A DNA stretch of 64,000 nt, taken from positions 37,715,867 to 37,779,866 of the forward strand of contig JAOWCC010001634.1 in the NCBI GenBank assembly GCA_030867875.1, in the 5' to 3' direction. The position numbers and the translations under genes were made by a program. Below the pieces are notes generated by a model. It saw only the letters and a list, made by a program, of their open reading frames with translations, made no database searches and had not been told where the DNA came from. This document shows positions 56,111 to 64,000 of the stretch, piece after piece. The stretch comes from Actinernus sp. WN-2022 (Eukaryota; Cnidaria; Anthozoa; Actiniaria; Actinernidae). Within the stretch, counting starts at the first letter, position 1. Each line of letters begins with the position of its first letter.

Positions 56111-57308
56111 CCAAGACTCGCTGCAAAGGGCCTATAGAAGAAAATTATTTGCTGCTCACCATCTTGATAACAGGAGAGATCTTGCTCTTTGGAAACTGAT
56201 AGTTCACACAGAGTTAGAAACAGTTCGCCTACACGTCTACACTTCAACAAATTCATGATTACACAAGGATTGCATACACAGAAATGCATTAAAGAACGGT
56301 TGAACGTAGTTAGCTCAAACAATGCATATTCCACCTCGTGTAATGTCACGTGACGATCAGATCCGTGCAAAGCAGTGTGGTAAAAAAAGACAATAGAAGT
56401 GATGCATTGTGGTAAAAAAAAGAAATCGAGATTTGGACCCGCTTACAGATTAGAACTGCTGCCTTGCTCGCTCGCTTCAGGCTCGCTCGCTGCGGCAGCA
56501 ATAAGCTCGACTGTTGTTCAAAAGTTGCTCCGGAAGGCAAAAGTTGCTTGAGGTCAAGTTGCTCGCAATTCCAAAAGTTGCTCAAAAGTCGTCAACCACA
56601 ATCTGTCAGGGCCTAGTTTCTATATATTTTTTTGGCTTGCTTCGCTCACAAAATAGAGCTAGCTCGCTTCGCTCGAGCATATGCACAGGGAAGAGCATGA
56701 GCGGTAAGAATGGGGCAAGTACAAAAACGGGAGAGAAGGGGAGCGGGGCAAGGAAGCTTCTCTTTCGGCCCTTCTCCTCTCTTCCCCCGACTTCCTTTTT
56801 TTGTCCTCACCCCATTCTTCCCTCGTTAAAATATATTGCGGTTTCCCAAATAGAACGCCTGCCTTGCACGCTAGCTCATTATAAAAACGAATCCCCCATA
56901 CATGGGCCTATTCCCGGGGATGGGACTCCCCAGAATTTCGGGTGGGAGTGTGCTGCTAACCGTGAACCGGCTGTTTCAGACCAAACTATATGATTTTCCA
57001 TACCCTGCAACAATTTCTTTAAATTTATTACATAGTTAGCCGCCAAATTTATGTTAGAAAGTAAAAGGTAGGGACAAGGGCGGATATAACCCCCGGATAT
57101 AAGCGGCCCAACAAGTCCTTACGTAGTTGTATAAGCGTTACATAACAGGCAGGCTAAGCTAATGACTTTTACAAAGAATATTTGGGAATTTTTAGAAAAA
57201 TCTGAAACAGACCTCATCATTAACTTGGGCTGCCTGTGGTTACATACTTAGCTTGGTTACAAAGCTGACCGAAGAAAACCTTGACATCAAAAGCAAACAA
57301 ATGGTGAA
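56111..57308. other. Upstream region of the TMEM121-like gene, repeat-rich
   Basis: CTCGCT/GCTTCGCTC runs lie near 56466-56490 and 56640-56675. A solo GGGCTGCCTGTGG end lies at 57228. The open frame at 56514-56993 looks repeat-derived, with no motif. No promoter element can be pinned down. Confidence 0.4.
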
Positions 57309-58346
57309 ATGGCGAAGTGTTCATGTGACATGGAGATCGTCGGTAAAGTGTGTTGTATTATTCTGCTTCTGGCACAAGGAGCAGTTTTAGACTACTATCT
57401 GGCCGTAAAACACGCTTCGAAATCTCTCGGATTCATCGCTACTGACGTAGCAGTGCTTATCATTTGGGTGGCAGTGGTTTTTGTGGCGAAAAAACACTGC
57501 AATATTTGGATGAGAATTCGATACCCAAGATGCCCGAAGGTAAGGTTTTCTTGGAAGTTACGAGGCAGATCTGAAGCAGATCATGCAGATGGCGGTGCTG
57601 CAAGGCATTCAGACGCCCCAGACGATTACCCAGATGAGCTACCTTATGCCTTTATAGCCTGGTTTGCTTATGTAGCCATAAGTTTGGTCCCAGAAGTAGC
57701 AGTGATTTTCAAGAATTTTGCTGACGAGCTTGAAGATGTAAAGATACTGGGGCAGAATGTTTTGAAGGTCGCGCTCTGTGCCACACCCATGATGTTTCTG
57801 CTCCTTGTCAATTCTCATCACGACTCAAAGCACTTTGCCAGAAAATGGTACATCGATAAGCTAACTGGAGGCGTTACCATCGACCTGATGGATAGCATTG
57901 ACATTTTGGAGATTCTATTTCTCAAAAATTCCATTCTTGATTTACCAGTGGCTCTTGAAAATGTGATAATTGCATTTGCTTGTATCAATTTTTTCCTGCC
58001 CACTTTGGCTCTTCTGGAACTAAGTGCCAATAGGTTTGATGGGCAGGTTAGGTCGGTGTCGTACCAGGTTTTGTACTCGCTGAGCTATATTTTGCTGGTG
58101 AATGTACCATTCTGGATCATCCGTGTCTACCTTTGGTGGGTTTACAGCCAAGATGTATCTGTTTTCATTGCTAAAAACATAATCATGACAGTTATTTACT
58201 CAATGGATATTTGGGAATCTCTTGGTTCAATGAAACCCAAGAAATGCCAGACTTGTGGGAACTCTTTTATACCATCTTGTTTTGAGGAGCACAAAAGCCA
58301 GTGTCATCAGACAAATGAAGGTGGTGAAGAAATGTTAAAAGTATGA
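57309..58346 (+). CDS. TMEM121-like multi-pass membrane protein with C-terminal C2HC motif
   Basis: This single-exon 345-aa frame has its ATG in AAATGGCG context. Hydrophobic segments lie at about 10-32, 40-61, 112-134, 150-167, 214-238 and 252-275, with a partly hydrophobic stretch at about 282-305. An acidic/His loop follows the second segment. The IDLMDSIDILEILF stretch near residue 195, the LPTLALLELS segment and FIAKNIIMTVIYSMDIWESL match the layout of TMEM121/hole-family proteins, whose molecular role is poorly known. After the membrane part, CQTCGNSF...H-x3-C (C313, C316, H328, C332) forms a C2HC zinc-finger pattern, which I do not associate with vertebrate TMEM121. The family call rests on remembered motifs. 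Confidence 0.7.
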   Translation: MAKCSCDMEIVGKVCCIILLLAQGAVLDYYLAVKHASKSLGFIATDVAVLIIWVAVVFVAKKHCNIWMRIRYPRCPKVRFSWKLRGRSEADHADGGAARHSDAPDDYPDELPYAFIAWFAYVAISLVPEVAVIFKNFADELEDVKILGQNVLKVALCATPMMFLLLVNSHHDSKHFARKWYIDKLTGGVTIDLMDSIDILEILFLKNSILDLPVALENVIIAFACINFFLPTLALLELSANRFDGQVRSVSYQVLYSLSYILLVNVPFWIIRVYLWWVYSQDVSVFIAKNIIMTVIYSMDIWESLGSMKPKKCQTCGNSFIPSCFEEHKSQCHQTNEGGEEMLKV

Positions 58347-58417
58347 AAGAGCTGGGTGTACCATATTTAATAGCTATTGAACAAATGCCCAGTAGGCTTA
58401 TATATAAATATATGCTG

Positions 58418-59045
58418 GCATAACCACAGGCAGCTCAAGTTACGAAAATATATAAACTTTATAAGGGTTTGTATGGGAGTGTAACAAACTCCGTTTACTA
58501 GCCAGAAATACTGTATTTTTTTTGAATAAAAATGACTTACCTTGCCACTGTGATGTTTTCTGTCATGTTTCTCTCCTTGTTGGGTGGTTTTAAGCTGATT
58601 TTAGCCAGGATTTTTTTTCAGAGACTCTTCTTACTAAAAACAGGAAGAAGAGACTGAAATCCCACCCCCCAGCTAAAATCAGCTTAAAACCATGCAACAA
58701 TATTTCTGGCTAGTAAACAGAGTTTGTTACGGTCCCATACAAACTCTTATCAGAGATGCCAACTCTCCCACTTTTGGTGGGAGACTTACGCTTTTTAGCC
58801 TCATCTCCTGCTATGAGTCCCAAATCTCCCACTTTTTAGCAAATGAGACTTAAATAAATAAATAAAATACTCTGCCTTGACTGTCCTTTTTGGAGCCTTT
58901 TTGGTCTTCTCAAGTGCGATCATTACAAATCAGACAGATCCATATGAAATGGTGATCTCCCGCTTTTACAACTCCAGGGGTTGGCATCTGCCTTATAAAG
59001 TTTATATATTTTCGTAACTTGAGCCTGGGCTGCCTGTGGCGTAAC
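58418..59045. mobile_element. CACAGG-family MITE with a nested insertion
   Basis: The element 58425-59038 starts CACAGGCAGCTCAAGTTACG and ends GTAACTTGAGCCTGGGCTGC and CTGTG. It is flanked by GCATAAC (58418-58424) and GCGTAAC (59039-59045), a 7-bp duplication with one mismatch. Its sequence follows the 8012-8256 copy, but it is interrupted by a 240-bp element. It lies about 70 bp after the TMEM121-like stop and could be transcribed in its 3' UTR. Confidence 0.75.
58751..58990. mobile_element. Nested 240-bp element (hAT-like ends)
   Basis: It starts CAGAGATGCCAACTCTCCCA and ends GGGGTTGGCATCTG. The flanks share CTTAT. The uninterrupted equivalent is seen in the 8012-8256 copy (ACAAACCCTTATATTT). 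CAGAG...CTCTG-like ends recall hAT elements, but the duplication is too decayed to confirm this. Confidence 0.6.
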
Positions 59046-59496
59046 TTTGAGCATAATGCAATATGCTGGCATAATTCCCAAACCATTAGACTGTGCTTCT
59101 TTTTCTTTTAAATACTGACTTTTCTGTCTTTTTAAACATGAGATTTGTTGAGTAGAGAAGAGTCCCAGTATTGAATGAAGCAAAGGACGGCGACCCTGGA
59201 AGTTTCTAGTCACATTTAGAAAATTGCTAGTCTCAAACAAAGCGGTACTTGTTTGATTGACGGTCAGCTGAATGCAATTTTCCAAACTGGAAACTAAACT
59301 TTCACAGTTGCACTTCAATGAAAACAGTAATAAGACTTTTCCAAACAGGTTAAACCAGATTAATAAAACAAGTTTATTATGATACCCATTCACTATTAGC
59401 CAGCTTAAAACTGGTTCAAGGTAGTGTTAACTAATAATGTGTAACTAAAGATGGAAGCTAAAAATATATATTTGTTTTACAAAACATGAGATATTT
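59046..59496. other. Unassigned stretch
   Basis: ATATGCTGGCATAA at 59068 repeats the sequence just left of 58418. A minus-strand open frame from 59393 extends into the MITE and has no motif. I call no gene. Confidence 0.35.
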
Positions 59497-59779
59497 AACA
59501 ATTATTCACCGAAGTGGAGGTGAATAGTGGTGGATATTTACCGAGCCGCAAATATCCACCACTATTCACCAACACTGAGGTGAATAATTGTTTTAGTATA
59601 TACCACACTCCAGGTGAATAGCCAGTACCAAATAGGTATTTTATTTTCTGTCAAATGGACAAAAACTTGTGCGAGATGATTGCTACTTTGCTCGGAGGTG
59701 AATATTAAATCATATTCACTGTTTGAGTAGCCAATCAGGGCGTGCGAAAAGTGATCTTCACTGGTGTGGTATATACTAA
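59497..59779 (+). mobile_element. Hairpin-plus-TIR MITE, copy 2
   Basis: The hairpin AACAATTATTCACC...GGTGAATAATTGTT (59497-59592) leads into the TIR unit 59593-59779, TTAGTATATACCACACTCCA...TGGTGTGGTATATACTAA. It aligns along its length with 34386-34688. Confidence 0.75.
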
Positions 59780-60181
59780 TACAAATTACAGCTCAGTTTC
59801 GTTATATTTTAACTCTGGGATTTTTTGGAATTTTATAGTATCTGTTAATAATTAACTAGCTGTGTGAGAAGAGTCAATAATAGATCTGGCCAGAATAACT
59901 GAAAAATTGACCCCAAAAATGCAGTTTTACTCTATACTTTGCAATCGAGTACTTGAGAAATTAAACGAAAAATAGTCCATGTAGACCATGTTCATTCTAG
60001 TCTACTTGCTGTAATACGAAATTGAACAGGTTAATGATCAATGAATTAATACTCCAAACACTGCTCAAATAAGGCAACACTATATTACGAAAAGCTAAGA
60101 GCCAACTAGTTTGTTAAAGTGCAAATAGCACCTTAAAACAGCATGAAAACTATTTTTGCCCCAAATTTTATTTCTGACATA
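59780..60181. other. Unassigned AT-rich stretch
   Basis: I see no gene and no repeat boundary here. Confidence 0.35.
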
Positions 60182-60479
60182 CTTCAGTCACAGGAAGCCC
60201 AAGCTCTGTTTATGTAAATTTAATTCATAAGGGTTTGTATGGGAATTTTTTAATCTGGTTTTTCGATAAATATACTGTAATAAAAGAGTAAGGGATTCAA
60301 AATTTGCCCAAATTCGTTGAAACTACGTACAGACACAGCCAAGACACAGATCATAGACACCAGGTAAGTTTTATTCACTTTATTACAGTATATTTATCGA
60401 AAAACCAGATTAAAAAATTCCCATACAAAATATTAAATTAAATTTACATAAACAGAGCTTGGGCTTCCTGTGCTTCAGT
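60182..60479. mobile_element. CACAGG-family MITE, 284 bp, 7-bp TSD
   Basis: The element 60189-60472 starts CACAGGAAGCCCAAGCTCTG and ends CAGAGCTTGGGCTTCCTGTG. It is flanked by CTTCAGT (60182-60188 and 60473-60479). The arms are about 110 bp. Confidence 0.85.
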
Positions 60480-60642
60480 TGTTAACATTAGTTTTCTGTA
60501 GTTTTGATATGAAATCATCTTTGCCGCGTAGCACTAGTAAGTGTAAAGAATGTGATGTAAAGTGGTAAGCTGTAGTGCTAAGTGTGCACGCCTTACGAGG
60601 GAAAGAGAAAAAATCTCTGAAAAAATCTCTGAAAAAATCATC

Positions 60643-60717
60643 TGACTTGATAGCTCAGTTGGTAGAGCGCCAGACATGTAACCTGGAGGTCGTTGGGTTC
60701 GTGTCCCACTTGGGTCA
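60643..60717 (+). tRNA. tRNA-like pseudogene (SINE core 1)
   Basis: 75 nt. The A box TAGCTCAGTTGG is intact; the B box reads GGTTCGTGTCC with one deviation. The acceptor stem pairs TGACTTG with TGGGTCA using G-U pairs. The anticodon loop CATGTAA lacks U33. Most likely a SINE promoter region, not a working tRNA. Confidence 0.5.
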
Positions 60718-60898
60718 GAGATTTTTTCTCTTTCCCTCGTAAGGCGTGCACACTTAGCACTACAGCTTACCACTTTACATCACATTCTTTACACTTACTA
60801 GTGCTACGCGGCAAAGATGATTTCATATCAAAACTACATATACATATATAATCGCCGTGACCCCATAAAACGCACCAATACCCACGATTGCTCTCATC

Positions 60899-60973
60899 TG
60901 ACTTGATAGCTCAGTTGGTAGAGCGCCAGACATGTAACCTGGAGGTCGTTGGGTTCGTGTCCCACTTGGGTCA
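60899..60973 (+). tRNA. tRNA-like pseudogene (SINE core 2)
   Basis: Identical in the tRNA-like part to the core at 60643, including the B-box deviation. This suggests local duplication rather than two independent insertions. Confidence 0.5.
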
Positions 60974-61050
60974 GAGATTTTTTCTCTTTCCCTCGTAAGG
61001 GGTGCACACTTAGCACTACAGCTTATCACTTTACATCACATTCTTTACAT

Positions 61051-61469
61051 TAGTTTTCTCCGAGAGACTGGAGCAGCAATACAACCAGAATAACAGTTAC
61101 TCAAATTACGGGATCGATTCATCTTGTGATGTCTCTATTGACAGCTACGGGATTTTATTGTAGTAGTAGTTTTCTCTTGGGAGGGATCGAGTTGATTCAT
61201 AATGACGTCACCAGTTCCTTGACAACTAACCAAATTTAGGGATTAAATGTCAGAAATTTTACGAAATATGCAAGATAAATACCTTTTTGTGAGAAACAAA
61301 CAAAAGTATAATAAAGATGTTTATTTTTTTTGACAGATACTTTGTTGTTGAGGCTAAACATTGTATAAATATTTTTTTTCTCAAATTAGAAAAGTCAAGC
61401 ATTTATACTTCTAGGCCCGGGTGTTCGAAGCAAAGGTAACTAGGGTAGCGGTAATCTGTAATTGTAATC
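61051..61469. other. Unassigned stretch
   Basis: AT-rich, with a TGACGTCA near 61202. No gene is visible. Confidence 0.35.
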
Positions 61470-61935
61470 TTAACAGAGGGGCTGAATGGGGTTAACTGAT
61501 AACTGAGAAATGGCCAAAAATATTACTGTTAACTGAGAATTTTACCTTTTTTTAGCTGTTAGCTGATATTTGAGATAGCTGTTACCTGATATTTCATTAT
61601 TTTTTATTAAAATGACGTAACGTCACATGCTATTATTGGCTTTTCGGATGGTTTTCGACAGATTTGATCCAGTTGATAATAGTCAAATATTAAACATGAC
61701 ACATCAGAGTTATCTGATACTAGAAAAATCTATTGAATAGACAAAATGTAGTGTTTGATGTTGAATTAGCGGTTATTATTCATTTCATACCAGCAAATAT
61801 GTATTCAAATCAGGTTAGGGTAGTCTTTTTATATAACTTAACTGATAACAGCAAAATTTAACTGATAACTGATAAATAGCTAAAAATTTAGCTGTTAACT
61901 GATATTGGTACCTCCCTATTCAGCCCCTCTTAACA
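61470..61935. mobile_element. 454-bp MITE with 6-bp TSD, copy 2
   Basis: The element 61476-61929 starts GAGGGGCTGAATGGGG and ends ATTCAGCCCCTC. It is flanked by TTAACA at 61470-61475 and 61930-61935. It is closely similar to 12274-12743 in the same orientation, with a small internal deletion/substitution near 61700. Confidence 0.85.
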
Positions 61936-62746
61936 GTTAATTTAACCTCCGGCGATTTCACTAGGAGATCTTAGCGCGGAGGCAACAGATTAAGAAACCT
62001 CGTAATATACGGTAGAACACGTGTGAGTGCACATGCACCGCATGAAATGCGTTTTTCTAGAGTTAAAGTCGAAATTCCGATTTCGTGATTAACATTGAAG
62101 TGATAAGGCTGTGAATCTATTTGTGTTTAGAAAGATTACTGTAAGCTTTTGATAGTAATAAACGCTGACTGTATGGCATACTGCTTAATAATAAAAATAA
62201 AGTTGTGTTCAGAAAGTTCGTTAGTGTCATTGAAAAAAAAATGACGCTAAATGCCTTCCAATTATAAGCCCAGCCAATTTGAAACGCAAATTTCCCTCTG
62301 AAAATAAGCACGCCCGATTATAAGCCCTTCCCAAAAATAATCCCAGGGCATATTTTCGGAATTTTATGGCATTTGACTGCGTTTTCTTGTTTGATAAACT
62401 GATCCAGTATTGATAATTATATGAATACTTGATGTTAGTTTAATTTCTTTTGACGAGGGCGAAAGAATACAAAGTTTTTTTATTGCTGCGAGCGAAGCGA
62501 GAGTAATATATTCGCGACGTCTTTTACGGGTTGCCTGTACGTTTCTGAAAACTTGTCCGCGAACACGTGATCCGCAAACGCGAAAACGAGGGCAATTTTA
62601 CCCTGAAGGAAAAGCGCGGATCGCCCCGAGCCTTCGACGTTTCCTCGACGTTTGGTTGTGTGGGTTGAAAAACTACCACTTTTTCACCAGTTTCGTTTCT
62701 CCTTCAAAAGGTAAGTAGCTGCTTTTTTTTTAGCGATACGAAAGAA
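61936..62746. other. Unassigned stretch
   Basis: An AT-rich part is followed by a CG-richer segment at about 62500-62710 that could be a promoter or 5' exon. A strong donor-like AAAAG|GTAAGT lies at 62706-62716. I cannot connect it to a coding exon in this window. Confidence 0.3.
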
Positions 62747-62953
62747 ATGTTTGAAGCTTCTTTTCAGAGCATCAGAGAGCTGAGTACTGCTCCAGTTGCG
62801 AAGGAATTACAGTCCGAATTTTGGCGTGTTTATGGACTCAGTGCAACCACGTGCGATGAGTTGTCGATCGATTTGGCTTTGTCAAACGAGCAGGCGATGT
62901 TCTTAAATGGCAAGAACAGCATTGGAGGCCAGCATACGAATTTGCCGCGTTAA
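62747..62953 (+). CDS. Possible 68-aa ORF, unrecognised
   Basis: The ATG at 62747 opens 68 codons (MFEASFQSIRELSTAPVAKE at the start) and ends TAA. The composition is protein-like, and AATAAA-type signals follow near 63117 and 63131. No family, membrane segment or signal peptide is evident. It may be chance or a partial exon. Confidence 0.2.
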   Translation: MFEASFQSIRELSTAPVAKELQSEFWRVYGLSATTCDELSIDLALSNEQAMFLNGKNSIGGQHTNLPR

Positions 62954-63744
62954 ACTGCTATGCGGTCAAGTGCATAACCTGCAGGCACAACTTGCATTGC
63001 ATTTATTATGATGGAGTTGTGATTTATTTTTGATCCACGGAAGAGGAAAGCCAAGTCGTCTGCAACCCAGAGTTTACACACCATCGCATAGCGATGATAA
63101 CAGAAAGTACTACTTTAAATAAACGAAACCAATAAAACTCTTTAAAGCAATCTTTGTTTCTCACATTGATGACAACCACTCCTCCACAAATGATACTACG
63201 CACGGCACTAATGACTCAACCATATGCCGGTACCTATCAATGTACATTCCTTCTTATGTAGTACTACAATGACGGACTTTCATACAACTAAACAACACAC
63301 GTAATGTCCCATTTTGATTTATTACATTTTTATGCGCATGCATGCTCTCTCATTGCACATTCATTTTCACAGAGTACACTTCCTGATATACCTCTCGCAG
63401 CACTTACGTTCCTCATAGGAATTTCTAGTATTTAAAGATAATTTGTTGGCACATAGCCAATCGTATTCTAGACATAATTGTTCGTAATTTCTACAGCTAT
63501 AATAACCAAATTCGGTAGTAGGATGTAGCTCGATGCTTGAAACAATTATAAATATTTGGTTGCCATGGTAACCAATGTTAAGGGGGCACTGTTAGATTTT
63601 TATGTTTCACGAAATGGGGTACATAAAACCTTTTAAAATACACAAGGTTAGCACAAATACGTAACAGTCAGATCCATCCGCAACGTTTTGTATCCGTAAT
63701 GGTTGTCCTTGAATCACGTGACCGTGGGAACAGTTATCATAGCA
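62954..63744. other. Unassigned stretch
   Basis: No gene or repeat boundary is evident before the SINE at the window end. Confidence 0.35.
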
Positions 63745-64000
63745 ACATATACATATATAATCGCCGTGACCCCATATAACGCATCAATACCCACGATTGC
63801 TCTCATCTGACTTGATAGCTCAGTTGGTAGAGCGCCAGACATGTAACTTGGAGGTCGTTGGGTTCGAGTCCCTCTTGGGTCAGATATTTTTTCTCTTTCC
63901 CTCGTAGGGCGTGCACACTTAGCACTACAGCTTACCACTATATATCACATTCTTAACACTTACTAGTGCTACGCGGCAAATATGATTCAATATCATAACT
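63745..64000 (+). mobile_element. SINE unit, cut by the window end
   Basis: It runs from ACATATACATATATAATCGC through the tRNA-like core (63808-63882) to GCTACGCGGCAAATATGATT. It is the same family as 20856-21125 and 60503-61050. The end lies outside the window. Confidence 0.7.
63808..63882 (+). tRNA. tRNA-like pseudogene (SINE core 3)
   Basis: 75 nt with intact A box (TAGCTCAGTTGG) and perfect B box (GGTTCGAGTCC). The anticodon loop CATGTAA again lacks U33. This and the 20973 copy are the plus- and minus-strand cores with the best Pol III promoter. Confidence 0.5.

Larger units (their letters stand above)
60503..61050 (+). mobile_element. SINE cluster: inverted partial unit plus two tandem units
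   Basis: An inverted SINE tail (60503-60640) is followed by two plus-strand units, with tRNA-like cores at 60643 and 60899. The inverted tail and the tail of the first unit (60719-60835) are complementary, making a palindrome of about 330 bp around the first core. The two plus units are joined head to tail through CATATACATATATAATCGCC. Minus-strand frames of 68-79 aa run through the cores. Confidence 0.75.

Noticed and set aside
55828..56370. 180-aa minus-strand frame
   Set aside because: It spans the GACTCGC array and the end of a transposon; the peptide periodicity is that of the repeat.
56514..56993. 159-aa plus-strand frame
   Set aside because: It overlaps CTCGCTTCGCTC repeats, has no domain or start context, and is probably repeat-derived.
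58923..59393. 156-aa minus-strand frame with a hydrophobic start
   Set aside because: Its last third lies in a MITE, it is antisense to the likely 3' region of the TMEM121-like gene, and no family is recognised.
60643..60717. Functional tRNA gene
   Set aside because: The anticodon loop lacks U33, the anticodon and T stems are imperfect, and the sequence lies in a repeated SINE unit.

Overview
This window reads as nuclear DNA of an invertebrate animal, most likely an anthozoan cnidarian (coral or sea anemone). It is AT-rich, has spliced genes with GT-AG introns and AATAAA signals, and is dominated by transposon remnants. The taxonomic call is an inference from the style of the genes and repeats; no species is claimed.

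Four host genes are supportable. (1) A five-exon secreted protein with a hemicentin/VWA7-type von Willebrand A domain (10452-18906, +); all four introns are phase 1 and the reconstructed frame is 726 aa. (2) A single-exon 154-aa DUF1772-like membrane protein (29772-30236, +). (3) A two-coding-exon 83-aa peptide precursor (36958-38565, +) with a signal peptide, an acidic spacer, a tribasic site and a short two-cysteine C-terminal peptide that I do not recognise. (4) A single-exon 345-aa TMEM121-like membrane protein with a C-terminal C2HC motif (57309-58346, +). They show no evident functional link to one another.

The rest is a dense record of mobile elements, many with ends that can be placed to the base. 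Four short foldback elements have perfect 9-bp target duplications. A 1.25-kb element with a perfect 10-bp duplication carries a RecQ-like helicase fragment and a Cys-rich ORF. A 2.16-kb element with a 6-bp duplication carries a decayed host-like gene between arrays of GGATTCC. Two copies of a MITE have 6-bp duplications. A CACAGG-ended family has 7-bp duplications; one copy sits inside another repeat whose uninterrupted relative is also in the window. There are also a pogo-like element (TA), a TAA-flanked Harbinger-like element, a TTAA-flanked element, three copies of a TSD-less hairpin-ended repeat, decayed LINE tails (one LINE nested in another), and tRNA-derived SINE units, two of them in tandem beside an inverted partial copy.

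Layout: 1-10 kb repeats and a captured pseudogene; 10.4-19 kb the vWA gene with transposon-filled introns; 19-29 kb MITEs, a SINE, a LINE tail and a minisatellite; 29.7-30.2 kb the DUF1772 gene; 30-37 kb mostly unassigned; 37-38.6 kb the peptide gene; 39-56 kb nested transposons; 57.3-58.3 kb the TMEM121-like gene; 58.4-64 kb MITEs and SINEs.
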